Of a stretch of DNA of 64,000 nucleotides, positions 9,943 to 17,970 are shown one piece after another; the first letter of the stretch is position 1, and every line of letters begins with the position of its first letter. The stretch spans positions 1 through 64,000 of the forward strand of contig JADGHQ010000002.1 in the NCBI GenBank assembly GCA_019683805.1, in the 5' to 3' direction. The notes below the pieces were generated by a model that did not search any database, was not told the origin of the DNA, and saw only the letters and a program-made list of their open reading frames with translations. The stretch comes from Thermoleophilaceae bacterium (GTDB lineage: Bacteria > Actinomycetota > Thermoleophilia > Solirubrobacterales > Thermoleophilaceae). A program made the translations under genes and the position numbers.

Positions 9943-10072
9943 CGAGAAGTGGCGGCGCGCCTCGCGCGGGGTTAGGATCGCCTCGAGGCTCGGACAGGCC
10001 GCGGCCGACTTGAGGGGTCCGTGCGTTGGCCCACGCCGCTCCTCGATCCCACGCGTCGTGCCAGCCTGGACC

Positions 10073-10468
10073 ATGTCGCTTCGCAACTTCGAGCTCGAGC
10101 AGGAGACGATCAACGGTCAGACGGTGGCCATCAGGCTCGCCGGCGACGTCGATCTCTACGTCGCCGACGACCTGCGCGAGGCGGTGGGCCAGCAGATCGA
10201 CAGCGGCAGGTCGCGACTGATCATCGACCTCACCGAGGCCACGTTCATCGACTCGACGACCCTCGGGATCCTCGTCGGCGCCATGAGGCGGCTGCGCACG
10301 CGCGGCGGCCGCCTCACGGTCGTCTGCCCGAACCCCGTGATCGCGCGCGTGTTCGAGATCACGGGGCTCAACCGCATGTTCGGCGTGTTCGAGACGCGCG
10401 AGCAGGCGCTCGCGCCGCCGGCGCCCGCCCCCGAGGGCTACACGCCGCCCGGGACGCCGCCGCGCTGA
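10073..10468 (+). CDS. STAS-domain anti-sigma factor antagonist
   Basis: 131 residues from ATG 10073. A SpoIIAA/RsbV-type STAS domain covers residues 5 to about 110: a short beta start (VAIRLAGDVDLYVADDLREAV) and the phosphorylation loop FIDSTTLGIL with the conserved Ser. A Pro-rich tail follows. Such proteins bind anti-sigma kinases when dephosphorylated. No cognate kinase is adjacent; a kinase-like protein lies at 38964 and a PP2C phosphatase at 43071. Its 3' end overlaps the convergent small membrane gene by 31 bases. A TAGGAT box lies near 9972, roughly 95 bases upstream. Confidence 0.88.
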   Translation: MSLRNFELEQETINGQTVAIRLAGDVDLYVADDLREAVGQQIDSGRSRLIIDLTEATFIDSTTLGILVGAMRRLRTRGGRLTVVCPNPVIARVFEITGLNRMFGVFETREQALAPPAPAPEGYTPPGTPPR

Positions 10469-10623
10469 CACGGCGGCTCGTGCTCGCCCTCCGCCTGCTC
10501 GCACGCATCCATGCGCGCGTCGCGGCGGCGCATGAACGCGAGCCACGCCGCGAGCACCGCGACCGGGCCGAGGAATATCGGCAGATCGACGAGCACGTGG
10601 CCTGCGTGGGCGAGCGGAAGCAT
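10438..10623 (-). CDS. Small membrane protein coupled to the His-rich membrane protein
   Basis: 61 residues. Its ATG shares one base with the TGA of the upstream gene (TGATG), a translational-coupling arrangement. After a short segment with His (AHAGH) comes one transmembrane helix (about residues 10-30, LVDLPIFLGPVAVLAAWLAF) and an Arg stop-transfer, then a polar tail. It is not assignable to a known family. The tight coupling suggests it is a subunit or partner of the 638-residue membrane protein. Its last 31 bases are antisense to the STAS gene. Confidence 0.6.
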   Translation of the reverse strand: MLPLAHAGHVLVDLPIFLGPVAVLAAWLAFMRRRDARMDACEQAEGEHEPPCQRGGVPGGV

Positions 10624-12539
10624 CACGCGGGCGTGGGCGCCCTCGTGCGAACGTGCCCGGAGGCAGGCAGCGGTCCGGCGCCGGCGAAGCGCGGGCTCTC
10701 GGCCGTCCGCTCGAGCCGGCGCAGGCCGATGCCCATCGCCACGAGCCAGCCCGCGGCGATCGCGGCGAGCAGGAGGTAGGCGGGCAGGGCGAGCCAGCCG
10801 CCGCCGATCGCCTCGCGCTGGAGGACCTTCTTGTCGCGCACGAACGGCCGCGTGAAGCGCGCCGGCGCCGGGATCTCCCTGGCGGGGATCGCCCTGTCCT
10901 CCGGCATGTACACCGGCAGCGCGAGCACCTGGCGGCCGTCCTCCATGCGCAGCATCGTCTTCCAGCGGCCGTGGACCGGGACGGGCACGGTCGACCGGTA
11001 GACGCCCTCGGCGACCTTCCTGAGCCGGTCGACGTACAGGCCGCCGCCCTGCCACGACGTGAGCGTGAGCCACTGAGCGCGCTCGGCGGCGTCGCGCGGG
11101 TGAAGCTCGACGGTGGCCTCGACCTCGCGGCCCGGCGCGGGCCTCACGTCGCGGAGCGCGATCGTGGCCGCCTGGTGGCCGCGCGGCTCGCTCATCGGCA
11201 GCGGGAAGGCGATCACGAACACCGCCGCCGCGGCGGCCGCCGGCAGCAGCCAGCGCGGTGCGCGGGCGGGCTGCCCGGCCGCGAGGTCCGCCGAGGTGAG
11301 GGCGCGGCCGATGAAGCCGCCGAGCACGCCGCCGGCGAGCGCGGCCGCGAAGCCGAGCGGCGCGGCCTGCGGGAGCAGCGACGAGGGCCACGGCAGCGGC
11401 ATCCAGACGTGCGACCAGCCCCACTCGGCGGCGAGGCCGACAGTGCCGATCAGGACGCCCGAGGCCGCGCCGAGCGCGAGCGGGCGCCGACGGCCTAGCC
11501 GCGCCGCCGCGAGCTCCACGCACACCGCCTCCGCGAGGTAGAGCGGGAAGTGGAGCGTGCTCATCCCGAGCACCGGGCCGATCACGAGGCTGAGCCCTCC
11601 GCGCATGCCGACGAAGAAGAGCGCCGCAGCCAGCGCGCCGAAGCGCCCGAGGTAGAGGCGCGCCGTGACGAGGCCCGCGCCCGCGGCGAGCATCAGCAGG
11701 ATCGGGTGGTAGACGAGCTGGAACTGGGGCACGCCGAAGTCGAACTCGCCCTGCAGCGTCGAGAGGCCGATCAGGAACGCCCCGGCCGACGCGGCCGCGC
11801 GCCAGCGCACGAGGAACGGCTCCCCCCGGGAGGGCACGCCGGGGCCGCGCGAGCGACGACCCTCCACGAGCAGGACGAGCACGCCGATCGTCGAGAGCGA
11901 CGCCCCCGCCACCATCAGCACGTGCGTCGGTCCCCAGAGCGTGACGTCCTGCCCGAAGAGCGCGTGCCAGACGTCGTCGAGCGGGAAGCCCGCGAGCGCG
12001 CAGGCGGCGCACAGGAAGATCAGGACGCCGCCGAGGGGCGCGCGCCACTCGCCGCCGATGCGGACCGAGGTGGGCACGCGGCCGCTCGCGCCGAGCACGA
12101 TCGCGGTGAAGCCGGCGAGCGCGAGGCCCATGAGGCCGATCAGGATCGGATAGTGCGCGGCGGTCCCGAACGGACCCGGGTCGCGGCCGGTGTCGATGTG
12201 CTTCGCCACGTCCCAGTAGAAGCCGAAGACCGCGACGAGCGCCGACCCGCCGGCGATGGCCGTCGGCAGCGCCGCCCAGCCCGGCAGGCCGGTGGCGCGC
12301 TCGGCCGCGGCTGCGAGCCGGTCGACGACGCGCACCCGCCCGTCGCGGTATGCGATCGCCGCCCACAGCACGAGCGCCGAGAGCGCGGCGCCCACCGCCG
12401 TGGCCCAGATGACGTCCCCGATCGGCGCGCCGCGCGCGGGCTCGCTGCCGGTCTCGGCCAGGGCCGGCGCGGCGGCCGCCAGGGACGCGATGGCTGCGGC
12501 GCCTCCCGCCGCTGCAAGTCTCGGAACACGTGCCTTCAT
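10623..12539 (-). CDS. His-rich polytopic membrane protein with internal repeats and C-terminal exported domain
   Basis: 638 residues; start chosen at the ATG preceded by AAGGGAGG. A signal-like segment (residues 8-28) is followed by about ten transmembrane helices to about residue 445, a soluble domain (about 450-575) whose wording (TLTSWQGGGLYVDRL, VHGRWKTML, LPVYMPEDRA) recalls FixH/YtkA-like exported beta domains, and a final helix (about 582-605). The membrane part carries related blocks with conserved His and Asp: YWDVAKHIDTGRD...H129, DDVWHALFGQD...H206, EFDFG...H278 and H330. Function is unknown; bound metal or heme is a reasonable guess. It is divergent from a MerR regulator. Confidence 0.8.
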   Translation of the reverse strand: MKARVPRLAAAGGAAAIASLAAAAPALAETGSEPARGAPIGDVIWATAVGAALSALVLWAAIAYRDGRVRVVDRLAAAAERATGLPGWAALPTAIAGGSALVAVFGFYWDVAKHIDTGRDPGPFGTAAHYPILIGLMGLALAGFTAIVLGASGRVPTSVRIGGEWRAPLGGVLIFLCAACALAGFPLDDVWHALFGQDVTLWGPTHVLMVAGASLSTIGVLVLLVEGRRSRGPGVPSRGEPFLVRWRAAASAGAFLIGLSTLQGEFDFGVPQFQLVYHPILLMLAAGAGLVTARLYLGRFGALAAALFFVGMRGGLSLVIGPVLGMSTLHFPLYLAEAVCVELAAARLGRRRPLALGAASGVLIGTVGLAAEWGWSHVWMPLPWPSSLLPQAAPLGFAAALAGGVLGGFIGRALTSADLAAGQPARAPRWLLPAAAAAAVFVIAFPLPMSEPRGHQAATIALRDVRPAPGREVEATVELHPRDAAERAQWLTLTSWQGGGLYVDRLRKVAEGVYRSTVPVPVHGRWKTMLRMEDGRQVLALPVYMPEDRAIPAREIPAPARFTRPFVRDKKVLQREAIGGGWLALPAYLLLAAIAAGWLVAMGIGLRRLERTAESPRFAGAGPLPASGHVRTRAPTPA

Positions 12540-12629
12540 GCAGCCTCCCTTATCGTCGCCGCGCGGGGAGATTTTACATGAATCGATGTCACATGGACAC
12601 ATGGAGCACCGGAGCCCGACCGGCGCGGG

Positions 12630-12635
12630 TACGAT
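12630..12635 (+). promoter_or_regulatory. -10-like TACGAT for leaderless merR
   Basis: TANNNT hexamer seven bases before the GTG at 12643. It favours the GTG over the in-frame ATG codons at 12586 and 12601, since those would lie upstream of the transcript. The inverted repeat ACAT-N6-ATGT at 12577-12590 sits upstream between the divergent genes and could be an operator. Confidence 0.4.
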
Positions 12636-12642
12636 CGTCCGC

Positions 12643-13365
12643 GTGGGAGAGAACGGCCTGACGATCGACGAGCTTGCGCGCGAGGTCGGCATGACGGTCC
12701 GCAACGTGCGCGCGCACCAGTCGCGCGGCCTGCTCCCCCCGCCCGAGGTGCGGGCGCGGACCGGCTACTACGGGCCAGCGCACGTCGCTCGGCTCCGCCT
12801 CATCAAGGAGATGCAGGCGGAGGGTTTCAACCTCAAGGCGATCGAGCGCCTGCTGAGCGCCGCCAACGGCGCCGACGAGCAGCTGCTCGACTTCCGCCGC
12901 ACGCTGCTCAGCTCGTTCGCGGACGAGGAGCCCGAGCTGATGACGACCGAGGAGCTGACCGAGCGCTTCGGCCCGCCCGACAGCCCCGCGCTGCGCAAGG
13001 CCGCCAGGCTCGGGCTCGTGCGCCTGCTCGGCGACGACCGCTGGGAGGTGCCGAGCCCGACGATGCTGCGGGCGGGCGAGGAGCTCGTCCGCCTCGGGAT
13101 CCCGCTCGAGCACGCGCTCGCGGTGGCCGAGCGGGTGCAGCGCAACATCCGCTCGATCGCCGAGGCGTTCGTGCGCCTGTTCGTCTCGGATGTGATCGGC
13201 TCGAACGACCCCGCGACGCTCTCGCCGCAGGAGTGGGAGCGGACGCGGCAGGCGCTCGAGCGGCTGCGCCCGCTGGCGATGGACGTGGTGCGCGCCGCGT
13301 TCCAGCACACGATGACCGAGCAGATCGAGCGCGAGGTGGCGAGACTGCTCGGCGGGAAGCAGTAG
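12643..13365 (+). CDS. MerR-family transcriptional regulator
   Basis: 240 residues from GTG 12643. The N-terminal MerR winged helix is clear: LTIDELAREVGMTVRNVRAHQSRGLLPPPEVRARTGYYGPAHVARLRLI. Instead of the Arg-Tyr pair of metal sensors it has AHQSRGLL, a variant typical of actinobacterial MerR-like proteins. The rest is helical (residues about 80-235) with no Cys cluster, so the inducer cannot be guessed. It lies divergently from the His-rich membrane protein, about 100 bases away, which makes that operon the first candidate target. The next gene downstream is convergent. Confidence 0.88.
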   Translation: MGENGLTIDELAREVGMTVRNVRAHQSRGLLPPPEVRARTGYYGPAHVARLRLIKEMQAEGFNLKAIERLLSAANGADEQLLDFRRTLLSSFADEEPELMTTEELTERFGPPDSPALRKAARLGLVRLLGDDRWEVPSPTMLRAGEELVRLGIPLEHALAVAERVQRNIRSIAEAFVRLFVSDVIGSNDPATLSPQEWERTRQALERLRPLAMDVVRAAFQHTMTEQIEREVARLLGGKQ

Positions 13366-13379
13366 GCGGGGCCGCGCCG

Positions 13380-13670
13380 CTAGGCGGCCTCGGGCTCGGC
13401 GTCGTCCGGCGACTCGGCCGCCTCGTCCCCGGCCTCCGGCTCGGCGCCGGCCTCGGGCTCGGCGGCGGCCGCGGAGTCGGTCTCGGCGTCGGTTTCGGCC
13501 TGGGGCTCGGCGTCGGCCTCGGCGTCGCCGGCCTCGGCGTCTTCCGCCTCGTCCTCGCGGTCAGGCTCCTCCTCGTCCTCGCGCTCGGGCTCCTCGCCTG
13601 CGTCCACCGTCGCCTCCTGCGCCTGCGCCTGATCGGCGCCCGCCTGCGCGGCCTCCGCCTCGCCGACGCC
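13380..13670. repeat. Low-complexity Glu/Ala/Asp codon tract
   Basis: Repeats of GCC/GAG/GAC-type codons (on the minus strand) encode the acidic tail of the DEAH helicase. The tract creates spurious open frames on the plus strand rich in Gly/Leu/Val. Confidence 0.7.
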
Positions 13671-16052
13671 CTTGCGCTTGCGCCGGCCCCCGCCGCGGCG
13701 GCGCCTGCCCTTCGGGAAGTTGCGCAGCAGCTCCCGCGCGAGCGCGGACGGCTTGCGCGCCATCCGCGTCCGGGCCCCGCGCAGAACCTCCTCCGCCTCG
13801 GGCGTGTGGGCCAGCGCCGCCGCGAGCAGCGCGGCCGCGAGGCGGCGGTCCTGCTTGCGGGCCGCCTGCACCAGGCGGCGCGCGTTGCGCGCGTGCGCCG
13901 GGCCTGAGGAGTTGACGAGCAGGCCGAGCAGGCGCTTCGTCTCCGGCCAGCGCTGCACCGCGTACTCCTCGTGGACGTCGCGCGTGTACTCCGCGAGCCG
14001 CCAGAGCCACGCGGTCGCCTGGTCGCGCCGGCCGATCGAGCGCTCGGCGAGCGCCTGCAGCAGCACCTTGACGGCCTCGCGGCGCTCGTCGCGCGCCCAG
14101 CCGCCCACGATGTCGACCGCCTCGTCGAACGCCTCCGCGTCGCGCAGCGCCGACACCTCCTGCAGCGCGCGGATGCGCAGCGCGGAGTTGCGGTTGCGCT
14201 GCAGGCAGGTGATCAGGAAGCGGCGGCGGAGCTCGCCGGTCGAGTCGAAATGCAGCATCGCCTTCGCGCGGCGCCAGTTGTTCGACGCCACGCGGGCGCC
14301 CGCGAGCGCCGCCCACGCGTGCTGCTCGGCCCACGAGAGGTTCTCGACGGCGATCCGCCACAGCTCGCGCTCGAACACCTGGGCGCGGCGCTCGGGATCG
14401 GGGGTGACCGGGACCACGCGGCGCTCCACGCGGATGCGCCGCCCGCGCCCGCGCCGCACGGGGCCGACGACGATCGCGCCGCCGCGGTAGACGTCGCGGT
14501 CGAGCAGCGAGTGGAGCGTCACGACCGGGTCGTCGTGCGTCGTGGCCGGGTGCACGAAGTCGACGACGATGCCCGCCTCCTTGCCTGGGTGGCGGCGGGT
14601 GACGCGCCCGACGCGCTGCTGGTAGATGCGCTTCGACGCCGTCGGCGCGAGGTGCATGCACACCGTCGCGCGCGGCGAGTTCCACCCCTCCGCGAGCAGC
14701 TGCGCGTTCACGAGCACGTCGATCTCGCCGCGCTCGTAGGCCGCGAGGATGCGGGTCAGCTCGCGCTTGGGCGTCTCGCCGGAGACGGCCTTGGCCTTCA
14801 TGCCCGCGTCCTGGAACGCCTTGGCGACGTTGTACGCGTGCTGCACGCCCGCGGCGTAGACCACGCCCGGCAGGTCCTTGAAGCGCACGCGGTAGAGGTC
14901 GGCCACGGCCGCGTTGAACGGGCCCTGGTCGAGCAGCGCGGCCAGCTCTTCCTGGTCGAAGTCCTGGTCGACCTCGCCCTTGCGCAGCGGCACCTTCGCG
15001 ATCGTGCGCACGCCCACGCCGGGCGGGATGCGCACGCAGCGCAGCGGCGCGATCACGCCGCGGCGCGCCGCCTGCGCGAGGTCGAAGCGCGAGGTCTGCG
15101 TCGGGAAGAGGTCGGTGACGTGGCGCGCGATCAGGGCGCCGGTGGCGGTCATGCCGATGAAGGTCGGCCCCTGCCAGCGGCGGATCGTCTCGCTCGTCTT
15201 CTCGCCGAGCGCGGTGTGCGCCTCGTCGCAGATCACGATCGTGTACGCGTCCGAGATCTGGCCGGCGTTGCGCACGAACCACTGGTAGGTCTCGACGGTC
15301 ACGACGCCCGCGCCGACGTCGGGCACACGGTCCCCCTTCAGGAGCGCCGGCGTGACGCGGCTCTTGTAGCCGCGGTCGAAGAGCTCGCCGTGGAACTGCT
15401 CGACGAGGTTGCGGCGGTGCGTGAGGATCAGGACGCCGCCGGTGCGCGAGGCCTCGACGAACCCGAGCGCCGCCACCGTCTTGCCGGCGCCCGTCGCGTG
15501 CTCGAACCAGAAGCGGCGCGAGGCCCCGGGGTCCTCGGGCTGCTCCTCGAGCTGCTCCTCCACGCCCTCGCCGGCCCCGTCCTGCTCCCAGTCGAGCGGC
15601 TCCTCGTCGCCCGAGAGCTCCTCGTCGTCCTCGATCTGCTCCTCGCCGGGGGAGAGCTGCTCGTACTCGTGGAGGGTGCCGCGCCCGTTGCCGTCGCGCT
15701 GCGACTCCTGCAGCTCCGACAGCAACGCGATCAGCGTGCCCGACAGGGCGTCGACCTGGTGCGCGGAGAGCACCGTGCCGTCGGCGAGATGCGGCTCGTC
15801 CTCGTTGAGGAGGCGCTCCAGCCCGAGCATGAGCGAGAAGTCCTGCCGCCACTCGACGGAGGGGTAGTCGCGCCCCGCCTCGATCTCCGCGAGCGCCGAG
15901 TCGAGGGCGCGCCGGCGCGGCGTGCCCGGGGCGAGCACGGCAGCCGGATCCTCGCCCTCGTGCAGGAACGGCTCGCGCGCGAACTTCTCCGCGCGCTCCA
16001 GGTCCGCGACGGGAACCGGCGGCGATGCGACGGCGGAGCTTGTTTCAGCCAA
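13380..16052 (-). CDS. DEAD/DEAH-box helicase (SF2, type III Res-like) with acidic C-terminal tail
   Basis: About 890 residues. The start is uncertain: TTG 16052 has AGAGG six bases upstream; GTG codons at 16097 and 16094 are alternatives. The N-terminal region contains an acidic stretch (EEQIEDDEELSGDEEPLDWE). The SF2 core follows: ATGAGKT (Walker A, about residue 190), LTHRRN, VICDEAHTALGEKT (DEAH), GMTATG, then the second RecA domain with LAEGWNSPRA and QRVGRVTRR. A long helical region of about 260 residues follows, then roughly 95 residues of Glu/Asp/Ala. The core resembles the Res subunit of restriction systems and SSL2-like helicases, but no methylase or nuclease is nearby. Probably a DNA helicase in repair or chromosome maintenance. 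Confidence 0.85.
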   Translation of the reverse strand: MAETSSAVASPPVPVADLERAEKFAREPFLHEGEDPAAVLAPGTPRRRALDSALAEIEAGRDYPSVEWRQDFSLMLGLERLLNEDEPHLADGTVLSAHQVDALSGTLIALLSELQESQRDGNGRGTLHEYEQLSPGEEQIEDDEELSGDEEPLDWEQDGAGEGVEEQLEEQPEDPGASRRFWFEHATGAGKTVAALGFVEASRTGGVLILTHRRNLVEQFHGELFDRGYKSRVTPALLKGDRVPDVGAGVVTVETYQWFVRNAGQISDAYTIVICDEAHTALGEKTSETIRRWQGPTFIGMTATGALIARHVTDLFPTQTSRFDLAQAARRGVIAPLRCVRIPPGVGVRTIAKVPLRKGEVDQDFDQEELAALLDQGPFNAAVADLYRVRFKDLPGVVYAAGVQHAYNVAKAFQDAGMKAKAVSGETPKRELTRILAAYERGEIDVLVNAQLLAEGWNSPRATVCMHLAPTASKRIYQQRVGRVTRRHPGKEAGIVVDFVHPATTHDDPVVTLHSLLDRDVYRGGAIVVGPVRRGRGRRIRVERRVVPVTPDPERRAQVFERELWRIAVENLSWAEQHAWAALAGARVASNNWRRAKAMLHFDSTGELRRRFLITCLQRNRNSALRIRALQEVSALRDAEAFDEAVDIVGGWARDERREAVKVLLQALAERSIGRRDQATAWLWRLAEYTRDVHEEYAVQRWPETKRLLGLLVNSSGPAHARNARRLVQAARKQDRRLAAALLAAALAHTPEAEEVLRGARTRMARKPSALARELLRNFPKGRRRRGGGRRKRKGVGEAEAAQAGADQAQAQEATVDAGEEPEREDEEEPDREDEAEDAEAGDAEADAEPQAETDAETDSAAAAEPEAGAEPEAGDEAAESPDDAEPEAA

Positions 16053-16204
16053 GTACGGCCTCTCGTTGAGACGAGTGACGGAGTTCGGTGGCACCACGTG
16101 CGGTGGGACCGCCGCTTCTGGTGGCCAGTCCCTCCGGCGGAACGGACGCGGCCGGAGTGCCAGCGGCTTGCCCGCGCCCTCCCTTGCAGCGCGGTGTCTG
16201 CACC

Positions 16205-16230
16205 TATTAAAGCACCGTTCCCGACGGTGC
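16205..16230. promoter_or_regulatory. A+T-rich box and perfect inverted repeat between divergent helicase and tlpA-like genes
   Basis: TATTAA (16205-16210) is immediately followed by GCACCGT (16212-16218), TCCCG loop, ACGGTGC (16224-16230). The minus strand reads the same repeat followed by TTTAAT. The arrangement fits a shared divergent promoter region with an operator, or a 5' hairpin on the plus transcript. Confidence 0.45.
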
Positions 16231-16276
16231 CGCACGAGCTGCGCGCCGCGGACCGTGTGCGATGCTTGTGACCGCA

Positions 16277-16861
16277 ATGGGTCGCAAGCGCGTGCTGTGG
16301 AGCGTGGCGGCAGCGGCGCTCGTTGCCGTGGTCGCGATCGGGCTCGCGACCGCGGGCACGGGCTCGGGCCCCTCGAGGAGCGCCGCGCCGTCGAGGGCCG
16401 TCGCCGAGAAGCGCCTCGCGGGCTCGCCGCCCGCGCTCGCGGCGCTGCACGCACAGGCGAGCCGGCTCCTGCCGGGCGGGGTCGACGCGTTCGAGAAACG
16501 GCTCGAGCAGCTCCGCGGCCATCCCGTCGTGGTCAACAAGTGGGCGTCGTGGTGCGGCCCGTGCCGCGCCGAGTTCCCCGAGTTCCAGCAGGCCTCGGTC
16601 GAGCACGGCAGGAAGGTCGCCTTCATCGGCGTCAACTCGAGCGACAACGACGGCGCGGCGAAGCGCTTCCTCGCGCAGTTCCCGGTCAGCTACCCGAGCT
16701 ACAGCGACGGCGACGGCAGGATCGCGGAGAAGATCCGCTCGCCCGGCGCCTTCCCGACCACGACCTACTTCGACTCGCAGGGCAGGCGCGTGGGCGAGCA
16801 CATCGGCGTCTACCGCAGCCGCGGCGAGCTCGAGGCCGACATCCGGCGGTACGCGCGCTAG
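16277..16861 (+). CDS. TlpA/ResA-like exported thioredoxin-fold protein
   Basis: 194 residues from ATG 16277 (an in-frame ATG at 16262 adds five residues). A single N-terminal hydrophobic signal or anchor (residues 5-25) is followed by an Ala/Ser linker and a thioredoxin domain with the redox motif WASWCGPCRAEFPEF at about residues 95-108 and the cis-Pro region GAFPTTTYFD. Such proteins reduce or protect thiols outside the membrane, for example in cytochrome c maturation. No cytochrome genes are next to it; galT-like follows after 14 bases. Catalytic Cys residues are intact. Confidence 0.88.
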   Translation: MGRKRVLWSVAAAALVAVVAIGLATAGTGSGPSRSAAPSRAVAEKRLAGSPPALAALHAQASRLLPGGVDAFEKRLEQLRGHPVVVNKWASWCGPCRAEFPEFQQASVEHGRKVAFIGVNSSDNDGAAKRFLAQFPVSYPSYSDGDGRIAEKIRSPGAFPTTTYFDSQGRRVGEHIGVYRSRGELEADIRRYAR

Positions 16862-16875
16862 CGCGACGCTCTACG

Positions 16876-17922
16876 GTGCCCGGCGCCTTGCCCGAGCTTC
16901 GGATCGATCCGCTCTCCGGACTGAAGACGATCGTCGCGGGCGAGCGCGCGGGCCGCCCGGGCGGCGGCTTCCACGCCGAGCCGCAGCCGCCCGTCGATCC
17001 CGAGTCGGACCCGTTCCTCGAAGGGCACGAGGACCGCACGCCGCCCGAGCTGTACGCGCTGCGGCCGGGAGGCGGCCCCGAGAACGGACCGGGCTGGCTC
17101 GTGCGCGTCGTGCCCAACCTCTACCCGGCGCTCGCGCCCGCCGACCGCCCGGCGCCGCGCGAGCCCGCGGGCATGCCGGCGGGCGCGGAGCCGGCCGACC
17201 CGCTCGCCGCCGGGAGCGGTCAACCGGACCTCTTCGGCGCGCGCCCCGCGCACGGGGCGCACGAGGTGATCGTGAACGCGCCCGACCCGGTCAGCTCGCT
17301 CGGGATGCTCGCGCCCGAGCAGGTCGAGATCGCGATGGGCGTCTGGCGCGAGCGCATGCGCGCGCACCCCGACGCCGCGCTCGCGCACCTGATCGTGAAC
17401 GAGGGCCGCGAGGCGGGCGCGTCGCTCCCGCACACCCACGCCCAGCTCTACGCCCTGCCTTTCGTGCCGGCCGCGGTGGCGCGCGAGCGCGAGCGCTTCA
17501 CCGCCTACTGGGAGCGCACGCAGGGCCGCAACCTGCTCGAGGACCTGGTGCAGGAGGAGGTGCGCAGGCGCGAGCGGCTCGTGGCGGTGGACGCCGAGGG
17601 CGTGGCGATCTGCCCGTTCGCCTCACGCGTCCCCTTCGAGGTGCAGATCGTGCCGCGCACGCCGCGGCGCCTCTTCCAGGAGGACGGCCCGCTCTGCGCG
17701 CGGCTGCTGCACGACGTGCTCGGGCGGCTCGAGCGCGCGCTCGGAGCGCTGCCGCCGCTCAACCTCTGGGTCCGCAGCGCGCCGCGCGGCGCCGACCACT
17801 TCTGCTGGCGGATCGACGTGCTGCCGCGCCTCACGCGGCTGGCCGGGCTCGAGATGGGCGCGGGCGTGAGCCTCAACGTGGTGCCGCCCGAGCGGGCGGC
17901 CGAGATCCTGCGCGACGCCTGA
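16876..17922 (+). CDS. GalT-like HIT-superfamily nucleotidyltransferase lacking the metal ligands
   Basis: 348 residues from GTG 16876; a TTG at 16888 following TACGGT is an alternative. The GalT fold is evident from GHEDRTPPELYAL, LVRVVPNLYPAL, HEVIVNAPD and the active-site HTHAQ (His186, His188, Gln190). The family zinc motif CPFC reads DPFL (residues 45-48), the third zinc ligand His in SPDH is replaced by Pro (residue 138), and the second-site HWH reads CWR (310-312). The catalytic His188 is kept. It may transfer nucleotidyl groups to sugar phosphates or act as an Ap4A-phosphorylase-like enzyme; the substrate is not determinable and no other Leloir gene is adjacent. Confidence 0.8.
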   Translation: MPGALPELRIDPLSGLKTIVAGERAGRPGGGFHAEPQPPVDPESDPFLEGHEDRTPPELYALRPGGGPENGPGWLVRVVPNLYPALAPADRPAPREPAGMPAGAEPADPLAAGSGQPDLFGARPAHGAHEVIVNAPDPVSSLGMLAPEQVEIAMGVWRERMRAHPDAALAHLIVNEGREAGASLPHTHAQLYALPFVPAAVARERERFTAYWERTQGRNLLEDLVQEEVRRRERLVAVDAEGVAICPFASRVPFEVQIVPRTPRRLFQEDGPLCARLLHDVLGRLERALGALPPLNLWVRSAPRGADHFCWRIDVLPRLTRLAGLEMGAGVSLNVVPPERAAEILRDA

Positions 17923-17955
17923 CCCGCGGGGTCGCGCGGGGGCGGCGCGGTCCGC

Positions 17956-17961
17956 TAGGTT
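17956..17961 (+). promoter_or_regulatory. -10-like TAGGTT upstream of the 203-residue protein gene
   Basis: TANNNT hexamer nine bases before the ATG at 17971, with no Shine-Dalgarno sequence; consistent with a leaderless or nearly leaderless transcript. Confidence 0.35.
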
Positions 17962-17970
17962 CCCCGCGCG

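Noticed and set aside
12256-12642. Upstream extension of the MerR protein
   Set aside because: It overlaps the start of the divergent membrane protein; the MerR fold begins just after GTG 12643, which has a promoter-like box.
13561-15852. Second minus-strand frame of 763 codons in the helicase region
   Set aside because: Arg/Gly/Ala-rich frame-shifted reading of the same gene.
13971-16271. Plus-strand open frame of 766 codons opposite the helicase gene
   Set aside because: The helicase on the minus strand has all SF2 motifs; the plus frame is His/Arg/Ala-rich shadow sequence without a recognisable domain.
16053-16454. N-terminal extension of the helicase to 16454
   Set aside because: It would run through the tlpA-like gene and the divergent regulatory gap, and the added sequence is Arg/Pro/Ser-rich without fold.
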